From positions 62,001 to 126,000 of the forward strand of contig NZ_KZ477991.1 of NCBI RefSeq assembly GCF_002837185.1: a DNA stretch of 64,000 nucleotides, read 5' to 3'. The translations under genes and the position numbers were made by a program. Positions 1-12,018 of the stretch are shown piece by piece. The notes beneath the pieces were generated by a model. That model was not told the origin of the DNA. It did no database searches and saw nothing but the letters and a program-made list of their open reading frames with translations. Source of the DNA: Pseudomonas fluorescens (lineage in GTDB: Bacteria > Pseudomonadota > Gammaproteobacteria > Pseudomonadales > Pseudomonadaceae). The first letter of the stretch is position 1. Each line of letters starts with the position of its first letter.

Positions 1-3000
1 TTGAGCGCTTCGCAGATGGCTTCGCCAGCAGCAATGGTGGTGGTGCAATAGATCTTGTGCTGCAAGGCATTACGACGAATGGAGTAGGAGTCCGCGATCG
101 ACTGGCGACCTTCGGTGGTGTTGATGATCAGGGTGACTTCGTCATTCTTGATCATGTCGACCACGTGCGGACGGCCCTCCGTCACTTTGTTCACGCGGCG
201 TACTTTCAGGCCGGCCGCTTCGATCAGCTTGGCGGTCCCGGCGGTAGCCACGACTTCAAAGCCCAAGTTGATCAGATCACGGGCCACACCCGCAACCAGT
301 GGCTTGTCGTCATCGCGCACGCTGATAAACGCAGTACCGCCGGTCGGCAGCACTTCGCTGGCGCCCATCTGGGCCTTGGCGAAGGCTTCGCCGAAGGTGT
401 CGCCCACGCCCATCACTTCACCGGTGGACTTCATTTCCGGGCCCAGGATCGGGTCCACGCCAGGGAATTTGGCGAAGGGGAACACCGCCTCTTTCACGCT
501 GTAGAAGTTCGGAATGATTTCCTTGGTGAAGCCGATTTCCTTCAGGGTCTTACCGGCCATTACGCGCGCAGCGATCATGGCCAGGGACACACCGATGCAC
601 TTGGACACGAAAGGCACGGTACGCGAAGCGCGCGGGTTGACTTCGATGACGTAGATGTCTTCGCCTTGCAGCGCCAACTGCACGTTCATCAGGCCGACCA
701 CACCCAGCTCCAGGGCCATTTTCTTGACCTGTTCGCGCATCTCGTCCTGGATGTGCGCCGGCAGCGAGTACGGCGGCAGCGAGCATGCGGAGTCACCGGA
801 GTGAACGCCCGCCTGCTCGATGTGCTGCATGATCGCGCCGATCACCACGTCGGTACCGTCGCACACCGCGTCCACGTCCATTTCGATGGCGCAGTTGAGG
901 AAGTGGTCGAGCAGCACCGGGCTGTCGTTGGAAACTTTCACCGCGTCACGCAGGTAGCGCTTGAGCTCTTCTTCTTCGTAGACGATTTCCATCGCGCGGC
1001 CGCCCAGTACGTAGGACGGACGCACCACCAGCGGGTAGCCGATCTTGCTGGCTGCGCGGATGGCTTCGTCTTCGCTGCGCACGGTGGCGTTTGGCGGCTG
1101 GCGCAGGTTCAGGCGCTCGACCATCTGCTGGAAGCGCTCACGGTCTTCTGCACGGTCGATGGCATCCGGGCTGGTACCGATGATCGGCACGCCAGCGGCT
1201 TCCAGGGCACGCGCCAGTTTCAACGGGGTTTGGCCGCCGTACTGGACGATCACGCCTTTTGGTTTCTCGACGCGGCAGATTTCCAGTACGTCTTCCAGGG
1301 TTACCGGCTCGAAGTACAGACGGTCGGACGTGTCGTAGTCAGTGGAAACCGTTTCCGGGTTGCAGTTGACCATGATGGTCTCGTAGCCGTCTTCGCGCAG
1401 TGCAAGTGCGGCGTGAACGCAGCAATAGTCGAACTCGATGCCCTGGCCGATACGGTTCGGACCGCCACCCAGAATGATGATCTTGTCGCGGCCTGACGGC
1501 GCGGCTTCACACTCTTCTTCATAGGTGGAGTACATGTACGCAGTGTCGGTGGCGAACTCGGCGGCGCAGGTGTCAACGCGCTTGTAGACCGGGAAGATGT
1601 CCAGCTTGTGGCGATGGGTACGCAGGTTCTTCTCGGTCACACCCAGCAACTTGGCCAGACGCTGGTCGGAGAAGCCTTTGCGCTTGAGACGGAACATCAG
1701 GTCGCGGTCGATGGACGACAGGCCAAGGGTCTTGACCTTCTCTTCTTCCTTGATCAGGTCTTCTATCTGCACCAGGAACCACGGGTCGATCATGTTCATG
1801 CCGAAAATATCTTCGACGCTCAGGCCGGCACGGAAGGCGTCAGCCACGTACCAGATACGCTCGGCGCCTGGCACGGTCAGCTCGCGCTTGAGGATGCTCA
1901 TGCTTTCCGGGTTGCTCAGGTCGAGCTTCTCGTCCAGGCCGCACACACCGACTTCCAGGCCGCGCAGGGCTTTCTGCAGGGATTCCTGGAACGTGCGGCC
2001 GATCGCCATGACTTCACCGACCGACTTCATCTGAGTGGTCAGGCGCGCATCGGCCTTGGCGAATTTTTCGAAGGCAAAGCGCGGCAGCTTGGTCACAACG
2101 TAGTCGATAGACGGCTCGAAAGACGCCGGCATGGCGCCGCCCGTGATTTCGTTTTGCAACTCGTCCAGGGTGTAACCGATCGCCAGCTTGGCAGCGATAC
2201 GCGCAATCGGGAAGCCGGTCGCTTTCGAGGCCAGCGCCGAAGAACGCGATACACGCGGGTTCATCTCGATCACGACCATGCGGCCTGTGTCCGGGCAGAT
2301 ACCGAACTGAACGTTGGAACCACCGGTTTCAACGCCGATTTCACGCAATACCGCCAACGAGGCGTTGCGCATGATCTGGTATTCCTTGTCCGTCAGGGTC
2401 TGCGCCGGCGCAACGGTGATCGAGTCACCAGTGTGCACGCCCATCGGATCGAAGTTTTCGATGGAGCAGACGATGATGCAGTTGTCCTTTTTATCGCGGA
2501 CAACCTCCATCTCGTACTCTTTCCAGCCGATCAGGGATTCGTCGATCAGCAGCTCTTTGGTCGGAGACAGGTCCAGGCCACGGGCGCAGATCTCTTCGAA
2601 TTCTTCGCGGTTGTAAGCAATGCCACCACCGGTGCCGCCCATGGTGAAGGACGGACGGATAATGCAGGGGAAGCCCAGCTTTTCGAGAACCGCGTTGGCC
2701 TCTTCCATGCTGTGGGCGATACCGGAGCGCGGGCAGTCAAGGCCGATGGACTTCATCGCCTTGTCGAAACGCGAACGGTCTTCCGCCTTGTCGATGGTGT
2801 CCGCGTTCGCACCGATCATCTCGACGTCGAACTTTTCCAGGACGCCTTCGCGCTCCAGGTCCAGGGCGCAGTTCAGTGCGGTCTGGCCCCCCATGGTTGG
2901 CAACAGCGCGTCCGGACGCTCTTTTTCGATGATCTTGGCCACGGTCTGCCATTTGATCGGTTCGATGTAGGTGGCGTCGGCCATGGCCGGGTCGGTCATG

Positions 3001-3161
3001 ATGGTGGCCGGGTTGGAGTTCACCAGGATGACGCGGTAGCCCTCCTCGCGCAGGGCTTTACAGGCCTGGGCGCCGGAGTAGTCGAATTCGCAGGCCTGGC
3101 CGATCACGATCGGGCCAGCGCCGAGAATCAGGATGCTTTTTATGTCTGTACGTTTTGGCAT
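1..3161 (-). CDS. carB: Carbamoyl-phosphate synthase large subunit (3' end cut by window)
   Basis: CarB makes carbamoyl phosphate from bicarbonate, two ATP and ammonia supplied by CarA, feeding pyrimidine and arginine synthesis in the cytoplasm. The reverse strand from 3161 reads [20 protein letters not shown], the classic CarB N-terminus, and stays open to base 1, giving about 1053 of the roughly 1073 residues expected. Both ATP-grasp halves are visible: the first has [15 protein letters not shown] and the second begins near [15 protein letters not shown] with [15 protein letters not shown]. The final part before the edge is the allosteric MGS-like domain. The gene lies 105 bases downstream of carA on the same strand, with no gene between them, so a carAB operon is likely. 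Only the last C-terminal residues are missing. Identification is certain. Confidence 0.97.
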   Translation of the reverse strand, partial: MPKRTDIKSILILGAGPIVIGQACEFDYSGAQACKALREEGYRVILVNSNPATIMTDPAMADATYIEPIKWQTVAKIIEKERPDALLPTMGGQTALNCALDLEREGVLEKFDVEMIGANADTIDKAEDRSRFDKAMKSIGLDCPRSGIAHSMEEANAVLEKLGFPCIIRPSFTMGGTGGGIAYNREEFEEICARGLDLSPTKELLIDESLIGWKEYEMEVVRDKKDNCIIVCSIENFDPMGVHTGDSITVAPAQTLTDKEYQIMRNASLAVLREIGVETGGSNVQFGICPDTGRMVVIEMNPRVSRSSALASKATGFPIARIAAKLAIGYTLDELQNEITGGAMPASFEPSIDYVVTKLPRFAFEKFAKADARLTTQMKSVGEVMAIGRTFQESLQKALRGLEVGVCGLDEKLDLSNPESMSILKRELTVPGAERIWYVADAFRAGLSVEDIFGMNMIDPWFLVQIEDLIKEEEKVKTLGLSSIDRDLMFRLKRKGFSDQRLAKLLGVTEKNLRTHRHKLDIFPVYKRVDTCAAEFATDTAYMYSTYEEECEAAPSGRDKIIILGGGPNRIGQGIEFDYCCVHAALALREDGYETIMVNCNPETVSTDYDTSDRLYFEPVTLEDVLEICRVEKPKGVIVQYGGQTPLKLARALEAAGVPIIGTSPDAIDRAEDRERFQQMVERLNLRQPPNATVRSEDEAIRAASKIGYPLVVRPSYVLGGRAMEIVYEEEELKRYLRDAVKVSNDSPVLLDHFLNCAIEMDVDAVCDGTDVVIGAIMQHIEQAGVHSGDSACSLPPYSLPAHIQDEMREQVKKMALELGVVGLMNVQLALQGEDIYVIEVNPRASRTVPFVSKCIGVSLAMIAARVMAGKTLKEIGFTKEIIPNFYSVKEAVFPFAKFPGVDPILGPEMKSTGEVMGVGDTFGEAFAKAQMGASEVLPTGGTAFISVRDDDKPLVAGVARDLINLGFEVVATAGTAKLIEAAGLKVRRVNKVTEGRPHVVDMIKNDEVTLIINTTEGRQSIADSYSIRRNALQHKIYCTTTIAAGEAICEAL

Positions 3162-3266
3162 GGGTTTGTCACTCAAATCCGCAGGTCAGTCGGCAAGCCG
3201 TCTTGAACATTCTTTGAAGAACCTGCGGGGGCCACCGAAGTTCGGGGCCACCCGCAGGCCGCTCAG

Positions 3267-4403
3267 TCAGCGTCGCTTGGCCATCTCATTGATGAAACGG
3301 TCGAACAGCGGCGCTACGTCGTTCGGGCCCGGGCTGGCTTCAGGGTGACCCTGGAAGCTGAACGCGCTCTTGTCGGTGCGCTCGATGCCTTGCAGGGAGC
3401 CGTCGAACAGCGACTTGTGAATAGCGCGCACGTTCGAAGGCAGGCTCGCTTCATCCACCGCAAAACCGTGGTTCTGGCTGGTGATCATGACAACGCCGGT
3501 GTCCAGGTCCTGCACGGGGTGGTTGGCACCGTGGTGACCGTGGCCCATTTTCAGGGTCTTGGCGCCCGAGGCCAGGGCCAGCAACTGGTGGCCGAGGCAG
3601 ATACCGAATACCGGAATCTCGGTTTCCAGCACGTCCTTGATCGCCTGGATGGCGTAGTCGCATGGCTCGGGGTCACCAGGGCCGTTGGACAGGAACACGC
3701 CGTCCGGTTGCAGGGCGAGTACATCGCTGGCCGGGGTTTGCGCCGGCACCACGGTCACGCGGCAGCCGCGCTCAACCAGCATGCGCAGGATGTTGTACTT
3801 GACGCCGTAATCGTAGGCCACAACGTGATAAGGCAGCTCAGCGGCATCGATAGTCGCGTGGCTGTCGGTCTTCAGGTCCCAGACAGTGGAGCGCCATTCG
3901 TACTTCTCTTTGACGCTGACGACTTTCGCCAGGTCCATGCCCTTCAGGCCAGGGAACCCTTGCGCTGCGGCAATCGCCGCCTCTTCGGAGATATTCTCAC
4001 CGACCATGATGCAGCCGTTCTGCGAGCCTTTTTCACGCAGGATGCGCGTGAGGCGGCGCGTATCGATACCGGCGATCGCCACAACGTTGTTGGCTTTCAG
4101 GTAATCGGACAGCGACATCGTGTTACGCCAGTTGCTCGCAACCAGTGGCAGGTCACGAATCACCAGACCTGCCGACCAGACACGATCAGACTCGGCGTCT
4201 TCCGGTGTAGTACCGGTGTTGCCGATGTGCGGATAGGTCAGGGTAACGATCTGCTGGGCGTAGGAAGGATCGGTAAGGATTTCCTGATAGCCTGTCATGG
4301 CGGTGTTGAACACCACCTCACCAACGGTTTGACCGTCGGCTCCAATGGCTTCGCCGCGAAAAATGCTGCCATCAGCAAGGGCGAGTATGGCTGGCTTAGT
4401 CAA
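3267..4403 (-). CDS. carA: Carbamoyl-phosphate synthase small subunit
   Basis: This is the glutamine amidotransferase subunit that hydrolyses glutamine and channels ammonia to CarB. The 378-residue product begins [20 protein letters not shown], has the normal family length, and carries the class I glutaminase motif [13 protein letters not shown] with the nucleophilic Cys. The [13 protein letters not shown] segment supplies the catalytic His and Glu. It precedes carB on the minus strand. Upstream lies a leader with a strong hairpin and U-tract at 4449-4487, suggesting transcriptional attenuation ahead of the gene. Nothing in the coding sequence is unusual. Confidence 0.97.
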   Translation of the reverse strand: MTKPAILALADGSIFRGEAIGADGQTVGEVVFNTAMTGYQEILTDPSYAQQIVTLTYPHIGNTGTTPEDAESDRVWSAGLVIRDLPLVASNWRNTMSLSDYLKANNVVAIAGIDTRRLTRILREKGSQNGCIMVGENISEEAAIAAAQGFPGLKGMDLAKVVSVKEKYEWRSTVWDLKTDSHATIDAAELPYHVVAYDYGVKYNILRMLVERGCRVTVVPAQTPASDVLALQPDGVFLSNGPGDPEPCDYAIQAIKDVLETEIPVFGICLGHQLLALASGAKTLKMGHGHHGANHPVQDLDTGVVMITSQNHGFAVDEASLPSNVRAIHKSLFDGSLQGIERTDKSAFSFQGHPEASPGPNDVAPLFDRFINEMAKRR

Positions 4404-4448
4404 GAAGACCTCCCGTAAATAAAGCCTGAAAGGGCGATCGCAGGTTGC

Positions 4449-4487
4449 AAAAAAGCGGAGTGACGTATGGACACGTCACCCCGCTTC
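4449..4487 (-). terminator. Hairpin plus U-tract in the carA leader (attenuator candidate)
   Basis: On the minus strand the sequence forms a GC-rich stem (GCGG..TGACG pairing with CGTCA..CCGC) over an 8-base loop, followed directly by six T residues, and it ends about 45 bases before the carA start codon. Its position downstream of dapB and immediately before carA means it can act as an attenuator for carAB. Because dapB has its own terminator further upstream, I favour attenuation over simple read-through termination. Confidence 0.65.
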
Positions 4488-4615
4488 TTCACTGAATTAT
4501 TCTGCGCGCTTTTAGTGGACACACTAAAGCTGTAGCTTACAGAAAAAGGCTTTTTTGGTCCACCGCTAATGAGCCTGAAAGGCAGGGGAATGCGACAGGG
4601 CGTCGCTTAGCGGGT

Positions 4616-4652
4616 AAAACGGGGCCCAAGCATAAGCTTGAGGCCCTGTTTA
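4616..4652 (-). terminator. dapB intrinsic terminator
   Basis: Ten bases after the dapB stop, the minus strand carries a long stem (AACAGGGCC.CAAGC pairing with GCTTG.GGCCCCGTT, with small mismatches) with a TTAT loop and a closing T-run. It separates the dnaJ-dapB unit from carA. Confidence 0.75.
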
Positions 4653-4661
4653 AGCTACCGA

Positions 4662-6603
<1,942 letters not shown>

Positions 6604-6921
6604 AAGTCTTTGCACTCTTAAGGACGTTCAGCCAGACCCTCCTGAGCCTCGCCAAACTCGTTGAGCCCCAATGCAGGCCCGGACCCAACTCACGTCAATT
6701 CAACGATCCTGGTCATTACTACTTTTTAGCCGGCCACCCGACTAAAAACGCGGCATTTACTGCTCGGAAAGCAGGAGCATTCCCGACCACACCGCCAGCA
6801 CCCGAACGCTGTCGCATACTGTAAAAATTCGCATACCCCAGACACGCCAACGCGGGAGCAAGCTCCCGCGCGGCGACATCCTACCAGTCACCGCTTGTGA
6901 GCGGTCAACCGGGCGACCAAG
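6604..6921. other. dnaK-dnaJ intergenic region
   Basis: This 318-base gap has no convincing gene on either strand. It holds the GC-rich palindrome at 6851-6870 just downstream of the dnaK stop. I found no convincing sigma-32 or sigma-70 promoter for dnaJ here, so dnaJ may depend on read-through from dnaK. Confidence 0.5.
6851..6870. repeat. REP-like palindrome downstream of dnaK
   Basis: Nine-base arms CGCGGGAGC and GCTCCCGCG are separated by two bases. There is no T-run, so it is more likely a Pseudomonas REP-type palindrome or an mRNA-stabilising hairpin than an intrinsic terminator. It resembles the core of the other GGGAGC-type palindromes in this window. Confidence 0.55.
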
Positions 6922-8838
6922 TTACTTCTGGTCTTTGACTTCTTCGAACTCGGCATCGACAACATCATCGTGCTTGGCTTCAGGCTCTGCTTGCTGCGCA
7001 GCACCTTCAGCCGGCTGGCCTTGTTCGGCGTACATTTTCTGAGCCACTGGCGCGGAAACCTTCGACAACTCCTCAACCTTGGCTTCGATAGCGGCCTTGT
7101 CATCGCCTTTGATAGCGGCTTCCAGGGCAACTACAGCGGCTTCGATTGCAGCTTTCTCTTCGGCACTCACCTTGTCGCCAGCATCAGCGACCATTTTGCG
7201 CGTCGAGTGAACCAGCGCATCACCCTGGTTACGGGCGCCAGCCAACTCGGCAAACTTGGCATCCGCATCAGCATTGGCTTCAGCATCACGAATCATCTGT
7301 TGAATTTCTTCATCAGACAGGCCGGAGTTGGCCTTGATGGTGATCTTCTGCTCTTTGCCGGTAGCCTTGTCTTTCGCGCCAACGTGCAGGATGCCGTTGG
7401 CGTCGATGTCGAAGGTCACTTCGATTTGCGGCACGCCACGTGGTGCTGGTGGAATCTCGGCCAAGTCGAACTTGCCCAGGGATTTGTTCTGCGCAGCTTG
7501 CTTACGCTCGCCTTGCAGCACGTGAATGGTCACGGCGCCCTGGTTATCGTCGGCAGTCGAAAACACCTGGGATTTCTTGGTAGGAATCGTGGTGTTTTTC
7601 TCGATCAGCGCAGTCATCACGCCGCCCATGGTTTCGATACCCAGGGTCAGAGGGCTCACGTCCAGCAGCAACACGTCTTTCACGTCACCAGCCAATACCG
7701 CGCCCTGGATGGCAGCGCCCATGGCGACCGCTTCGTCCGGGTTCACGTCTTTACGTGCTTCTTTACCGAAGAACTCGGTGACTTTCTGCTGTACCAGCGG
7801 CATACGGGTCTGACCACCGACCAGGATCACGTCGTTGATCGCGCCAACGTCGATACCGGCGTCTTTCAATGCGATACGGCATGGCTCGATGGTGCGCTGA
7901 ACCAGGTCTTCAACCAGTGCTTCCAACTTGGCGCGAGAGATCTTCACGTTCAAGTGCTTAGGACCGGTAGCATCTGCAGTGATATACGGCAGGTTCACGT
8001 CGGTGGACATGCTCGACGACAGTTCGATCTTGGCTTTCTCGGCGGCTTCTTTCAGGCGCTGCATCGCCAGCGGGTCACCCTTGAGGTTCATGCCGCTTTC
8101 TTTCTTGAATTCGTCAACGAGGTAGTCGATCAGACGGATGTCGAAGTCTTCACCACCCAGGAATGTGTCGCCGTTGGTGGCCAACACTTCGAACTGGTGC
8201 TCGCCGTCAACTTCAGCGATCTCGATGACGGAGACGTCGAAAGTACCACCACCCAAGTCATAAACGATCACAGTGTGGTCGCCTTTGGCCTTGTCCATAC
8301 CGTAGGCCAGGGCGGCCGCGGTGGGTTCGTTGATGATACGTTTTACGTCCAGCCCGGCGATGCGGCCGGCATCTTTGGTCGCCTGGCGCTGGCTGTCGTT
8401 GAAGTAGGCCGGAACGGTGATCACCGCCTCGGTCACGGTTTCACCGAGGTAATCTTCGGCAGTCTTCTTCATCTTTTTCAAGACTTCAGCCGAGATCTGC
8501 GGCGCAGACATCTTGTTGCCGTTTACTTCAACCCAGGCGTCACCGTTGTCGGCCTTGGCGATTTTGTAAGGCACCATCTTGATGTCTTTCTGTACGACTT
8601 CTTCGTCGAACTTACGACCGATCAGACGCTTTACCGCGTACAGGGTGTTGTGCGGGTTGGTAACGGCCTGACGCTTGGCCGACTGACCGACCAGGATCTC
8701 GCCGTCGTTGGCGTAAGCGATGATCGACGGCGTGGTACGCGCGCCTTCAGCGTTTTCGATGACTTTGGCCTTGCCGTTTTCCATGACCGAGACGCACGAG
8801 TTGGTGGTCCCCAGGTCGATACCGATAATTTTGCCCAT
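6922..8838 (-). CDS. dnaK: Chaperone protein DnaK (Hsp70)
   Basis: DnaK is the ATP-dependent Hsp70 chaperone working with DnaJ and GrpE in the cytoplasm. The 638-residue product begins [20 protein letters not shown], the phosphate-1 loop of the actin-like ATPase. The phosphate-2 and adenosine motifs [12 protein letters not shown] and [10 protein letters not shown] are present, followed by the linker [15 protein letters not shown] and the substrate-binding domain, ending in the charged tail EFEEVKDQK. Order on the minus strand is grpE, dnaK, dnaJ. A dedicated heat-shock promoter lies about 80 bases upstream, with its -35 element inside the end of grpE. Confidence 0.98.
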   Translation of the reverse strand: MGKIIGIDLGTTNSCVSVMENGKAKVIENAEGARTTPSIIAYANDGEILVGQSAKRQAVTNPHNTLYAVKRLIGRKFDEEVVQKDIKMVPYKIAKADNGDAWVEVNGNKMSAPQISAEVLKKMKKTAEDYLGETVTEAVITVPAYFNDSQRQATKDAGRIAGLDVKRIINEPTAAALAYGMDKAKGDHTVIVYDLGGGTFDVSVIEIAEVDGEHQFEVLATNGDTFLGGEDFDIRLIDYLVDEFKKESGMNLKGDPLAMQRLKEAAEKAKIELSSSMSTDVNLPYITADATGPKHLNVKISRAKLEALVEDLVQRTIEPCRIALKDAGIDVGAINDVILVGGQTRMPLVQQKVTEFFGKEARKDVNPDEAVAMGAAIQGAVLAGDVKDVLLLDVSPLTLGIETMGGVMTALIEKNTTIPTKKSQVFSTADDNQGAVTIHVLQGERKQAAQNKSLGKFDLAEIPPAPRGVPQIEVTFDIDANGILHVGAKDKATGKEQKITIKANSGLSDEEIQQMIRDAEANADADAKFAELAGARNQGDALVHSTRKMVADAGDKVSAEEKAAIEAAVVALEAAIKGDDKAAIEAKVEELSKVSAPVAQKMYAEQGQPAEGAAQQAEPEAKHDDVVDAEFEEVKDQK

Positions 8839-8917
8839 GATTCACTCTCCCGAAACTTGAATTTGGATGCCGCAGCAGTTGTGGCTAACTGCGGTAGCAC
8901 TTAAACGCTTGACTTAT

Positions 8918-8945
8918 AGATGGGGGCCTTGCGGCGGATTTCAAG
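8918..8945 (-). promoter_or_regulatory. Sigma-32 heat-shock promoter of dnaK
   Basis: The minus strand reads CTTGAA, a 14-base spacer, then CCCCATCT. This matches the RpoH consensus (CTTGAA, 13-15 bases, CCCCATNT). The -35 hexamer overlaps the TGA stop codon of grpE, so dnaK can be induced on its own as well as by read-through from the grpE promoter. Confidence 0.88.
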
Positions 8946-9501
8946 CCTGCTCATCAATAGAAGGCGAAACGGGTGCGGGCGCCTTGCTCACCACCACCAT
9001 CGCCGGACGCAACAAGCGACCGTTAAGCAGATAACCCTTCTGGAATACCTTCAATACGCTGTTGGGCTCCAGGTCGTGGCTTTCCTGCATCGCCATCGCC
9101 TGGTGGTGCTCTGCGTTGAACGGCTCACCGCCTAGTGGATTGATGGCTTCCAACTGATAACGCTTCAGGGTGTCCTGGAACATTTTCAGGGTCAGTTCGA
9201 TCCCTTCGCGCATCGGGCGGATGTTTTCGTCATCCGGATTGGACAGTTCAAGGCCACGCTCCAGGCTGTCGATAATCGGCAGCAGGTCGTTGGCGAATTT
9301 TTCCAATGCGAATTTGTGAGCCTTTTCTACATCCTGCTCGGCACGGCGGCGGACGTTCTGCAGATCGGCGGCAACACGCAACGACTGATCCTGCGCTGCG
9401 GCCAGCTGCTCTTCGAGCACTTGCACACGAGTCCCCAGCTCATCACCGGCAGCCGAATTGGCGTCTGGCGTTTGCGTATCCTGCGTCTGTTCGTCAGCCA
9501 T
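8941..9501 (-). CDS. grpE: Nucleotide exchange factor GrpE
   Basis: GrpE releases ADP from DnaK and so resets the chaperone cycle. The 186-residue product has an acidic/Gln-rich start ([20 protein letters not shown]). A long coiled-coil helix ([20 protein letters not shown]) follows, then [19 protein letters not shown], and a C-terminal beta domain with the family motif [16 protein letters not shown]. Length is typical. It is first in the grpE-dnaK-dnaJ series and has its own sigma-32 promoter about 54 bases upstream of the ATG. Its stop codon is part of the dnaK promoter. Confidence 0.97.
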   Translation of the reverse strand: MADEQTQDTQTPDANSAAGDELGTRVQVLEEQLAAAQDQSLRVAADLQNVRRRAEQDVEKAHKFALEKFANDLLPIIDSLERGLELSNPDDENIRPMREGIELTLKMFQDTLKRYQLEAINPLGGEPFNAEHHQAMAMQESHDLEPNSVLKVFQKGYLLNGRLLRPAMVVVSKAPAPVSPSIDEQA

Positions 9502-9554
9502 AGATTTCTCCTTTCAAAATCATGCGCGAACTCAACTCGCGCTTCTGTTCCGGT

Positions 9555-9582
9555 ATATGGGGCCACAATTTTCAGGTTCAAG
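9555..9582 (-). promoter_or_regulatory. Sigma-32 heat-shock promoter of grpE
   Basis: The minus strand reads CTTGAA, 14 bases, CCCCATAT: a perfect match to the RpoH -35 and -10 elements with the preferred spacing. It sits 54 bases upstream of the grpE ATG. Confidence 0.92.
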
Positions 9583-9694
9583 GGTGCAGGGGTTACCAAA
9601 AGTCTTTCGTATGTCTCGGATCATTTCCTGCCTGTACATGCCTTATTGAGCTAAAAAAAGCCATTGATCAAGCAAATCGAGCTAAGCGCCAGGA

Positions 9695-9731
9695 TTGTCA
9701 GCCTCAGATAAAACACTGTATAAATAACCAT
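9695..9731 (+). promoter_or_regulatory. recN promoter with overlapping LexA (SOS) box
   Basis: TTGTCA at 9695-9700, an 18-base spacer and TATAAA at 9719-9724 form a good sigma-70 promoter. CTGTATAAATAACCAT at 9716-9731 matches the LexA consensus (CTGTATATATATACAG) at 12 of 16 positions and covers the -10, so bound LexA would block RNA polymerase. recN is an SOS gene in many bacteria, which supports the assignment. Confidence 0.75.
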
Positions 9732-9755
9732 ACCTAAAGCCTGGGAGCGACCTTC

Positions 9756-11429
9756 ATGCTCGTGCACCTGTCCGTACATAACTACGCCATCGTTGAACAT
9801 CTGGATCTCGAACTGGATCGCGGCATGAGCGTAATCACAGGCGAGACCGGCGCCGGCAAGTCGATCATGCTCGACGCCCTGGGCCTGACGCTCGGGGACC
9901 GCGCCGACAGCGGAGTGGTACGCCCCGGCGCCGACAAGGCCGACATCCTGGCCACCTTCGACCTGGCGGATATTCCCGAGGCCGAGGCCTGGCTGGCCGA
10001 GCGCGACCTCAATAATGAAGGGCCGTGCATTCTGCGCCGGGTCATCACCGCCGAAGGACGCTCACGCGGCTACATCAACGGCACGCCCTGCCCCCTTGGC
10101 GACTTGAAAGCCCTGGGTGAACTGCTGATTGATATCCACAGCCAGCATGAGCACCAGTCCCTACTGAAAACCGACACCCATCGCCGCCTGCTCGACGAGT
10201 ACGCCGGCGCCACCGACCTTGCTCGCCAGGTTCACCTGGCCGCCCACCGCTGGCGCCAGACACGCCAGGAACTGGAACGTCTTTCCAACTCCGGCGACGA
10301 GCAACGCGCTCGCCACCAATTGCTCAGCTATCAACTCGAAGAGCTTGAAAGCCTGGGCCTGGGCGAGACCGAACTGGAACAGCTTGAACAGGAACACAAA
10401 AACCTGACCAACGCCGAGACGCTGCTGGGTATCTGTCGCCAAGTGATCGAGCAATGCAGCGAAAGTGATTCCGGCAATGTGCTCAACGCACTGACGGCAA
10501 GCCTTAATCGCCTGTCCAGCGTGACTAACGCCTCCGGCTCACTGAGTGAGGCCACTACCCTGCTGACCAGCGCGCAGATCCAGGTAGAGGAGGCGGTAGG
10601 TGAGCTGAACCGCTTCCTGGATCATTTCGATGCCGACCCGGCGCGCCTGCAGGAAATAGAAGAGCGCCTGGACACTATCTACACCCTGGCGCGCAAACAT
10701 CGCATCCAGCCAACCGAAGTGGCGGCGATGCAGCAAAAGCTGCTGGATGAAATCGAAACCTTGAACGCGAACGACGAGTCCATTGAGCGCCTCGGCGAAG
10801 AACTCGCCTCCTTCGCCCGCCATTATCAGGAAAAAGCTCGCGAGCTGAGCGACCTTCGCCAGCAAGCCGCCACCCGCCTGGCCGATGCCGTGGAGCAGGA
10901 AATCCAGCGGCTGGGCATGCCCGGTGGCCGCTTCACCATCCAGTTGCACGCCAATACCAGCCATGAACTGCAACCCCAAGGACTGGAACAGGTGGAGTTG
11001 CTGGTCAGCGCCAACCCGGGGCAACCGCTCAAGGCCCTGGCAAAAGTCGCCTCCGGCGGCGAGCTTTCACGGATCAGCCTGGCGATCCAGGTCATCACTG
11101 CGCAAACTTCGCGTGTACCGACCCTGGTATTCGATGAGGTGGACGTAGGCATTGGCGGGCCGACTGCCGAGATTGTTGGCCAGTTGTTGCGACGCCTGGG
11201 CGATCGTGGCCAGGTGCTTACGGTGACCCACTTACCGCAAGTGGCGGCCCAAGGGCATCAGCACTTGTTCGTGCACAAGGTGCGAGGCAGCGAAGCGACG
11301 CGCACGGCCGTGTCCAAGCTGAACAAGTCGGAGCGCGTGGAGGAAGTGGCGCGGATGCTCGGCGGTATTGATTTGACCAAGGAGTCCCTGGCGCATGCGA
11401 AGAAGATGGTCGTAGCGGCGAAGGCTTGA
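9756..11429 (+). CDS. recN: DNA repair protein RecN
   Basis: RecN is an SMC-like ATPase that acts on DNA ends and sister chromatids during double-strand-break repair. The 557-residue product has the N-terminal Walker A motif TGETGAGKSIMLDALG. A long charged coiled-coil middle (about residues 160-360) is rich in Glu, Gln and Arg. The C-terminal lobe has the ABC signature ASGGELSRISLAIQ and Walker B VFDEVDVGIGG, and length is normal. The start has GGGAG 8 bases upstream. An SOS box overlies the promoter. A bidirectional terminator separates it from the convergent fur gene. Confidence 0.97.
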   Translation: MLVHLSVHNYAIVEHLDLELDRGMSVITGETGAGKSIMLDALGLTLGDRADSGVVRPGADKADILATFDLADIPEAEAWLAERDLNNEGPCILRRVITAEGRSRGYINGTPCPLGDLKALGELLIDIHSQHEHQSLLKTDTHRRLLDEYAGATDLARQVHLAAHRWRQTRQELERLSNSGDEQRARHQLLSYQLEELESLGLGETELEQLEQEHKNLTNAETLLGICRQVIEQCSESDSGNVLNALTASLNRLSSVTNASGSLSEATTLLTSAQIQVEEAVGELNRFLDHFDADPARLQEIEERLDTIYTLARKHRIQPTEVAAMQQKLLDEIETLNANDESIERLGEELASFARHYQEKARELSDLRQQAATRLADAVEQEIQRLGMPGGRFTIQLHANTSHELQPQGLEQVELLVSANPGQPLKALAKVASGGELSRISLAIQVITAQTSRVPTLVFDEVDVGIGGPTAEIVGQLLRRLGDRGQVLTVTHLPQVAAQGHQHLFVHKVRGSEATRTAVSKLNKSERVEEVARMLGGIDLTKESLAHAKKMVVAAKA

Positions 11430-11459
11430 AGCGAGCTTTTTCCTTCTTATATAAAGCAC

Positions 11460-11483
11460 GAAGGCGACCCTAGGGTCGCCTTC
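11460..11483. terminator. Bidirectional terminator between recN and fur
   Basis: A perfect 24-base palindrome (arm AAGGCGACCCT plus its complement) lies between the convergent stop codons of recN and fur. There is no long T-run on the recN side beyond AATCGTTT, so strength is uncertain, but position and symmetry suit a shared terminator. Confidence 0.7.
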
Positions 11484-11515
11484 AATCGTTTCGCAGAGCA
11501 AATCTGCGTCGATTT

Positions 11516-11920
11516 TTACTTTTTCTTACGGATGTACAGCACCAGATTATGGTCGACCAAATCGAAGCCATGCTCCTCAGCGATCTTATGCTGCAGCGCT
11601 TCGATCTCAGGGCTGGTGAACTCGATAACCTCATTGGTATCCAGGTCAACCATATGGTCGTGGTGCCCACCGTCGGCCAATTCAAACACTGCATGACCGC
11701 CGTCGAAATTATGACGAACCACCAGCTCTGCGGCTTCAAACTGGGTCAGGACACGGTAAACCGTGGCCAGGCCGACGTCTTCATTAGCCTCCATCAGCGC
11801 CTTGTAAACGTCCTCGGCACTCATGTGGCGCTGCTCAGCAGAATCGAGCATTTGTAGAATCTTGACTCGGGGCAGAGTCACTTTGAGACCGGCTTTGCGT
11901 AGTTCGCTATTTTCAACCAT
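11516..11920 (-). CDS. fur: Ferric uptake regulator Fur
   Basis: Fur is the Fe(II)-dependent repressor of iron uptake. The 134-residue form starting MVENSELRKAGLKVTLPRVK at 11920 is the usual length; the frame is open upstream but family starts support this ATG. The N-terminal winged helix ends with the DNA-recognition segment DVGLATVYRVLTQFEAA. Metal and dimerisation ligands are in HAVFELADGGHHDHMVD, and the C-terminus is LYIRKKK. The short HxHxxCxxC zinc motif of E. coli Fur is absent, as is normal in Pseudomonas. fur is divergent from omlA across a 98-base gap, an arrangement conserved in the genus. Confidence 0.97.
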   Translation of the reverse strand: MVENSELRKAGLKVTLPRVKILQMLDSAEQRHMSAEDVYKALMEANEDVGLATVYRVLTQFEAAELVVRHNFDGGHAVFELADGGHHDHMVDLDTNEVIEFTSPEIEALQHKIAEEHGFDLVDHNLVLYIRKKK

Positions 11921-11944
11921 GGTTAGCTTTCTCGCGGATGCTGC

Positions 11945-11973
11945 TTCGCAGCTTCTCATAATACGGGTATGAT
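11945..11973 (+). promoter_or_regulatory. omlA promoter in the fur-omlA divergent region
   Basis: TTCGCA, a 17-base spacer and TATGAT precede omlA by about 45 bases. On the other strand TATTAT (complement of 11958-11963) lies inside this spacer and could be the fur -10, which would make the two promoters overlap. The fur -35 is not clear. Confidence 0.6.
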
Positions 11974-12018
11974 CGGCGTTTACGTTGTCCCAGCCAAGAT
12001 AGTGGAAGTCGCCCACCG

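Noticed and set aside
57..3206. Long plus-strand open frames opposite carB (up to 532 codons)
   Set aside because: They lie antisense to carB, whose own frame is a perfect family match; composition is His/Arg-rich shadow sequence of a high-GC gene.
6970..8904. 644-codon plus-strand frame opposite dnaK
   Set aside because: Antisense shadow of dnaK with no independent start signal or protein-like motifs.
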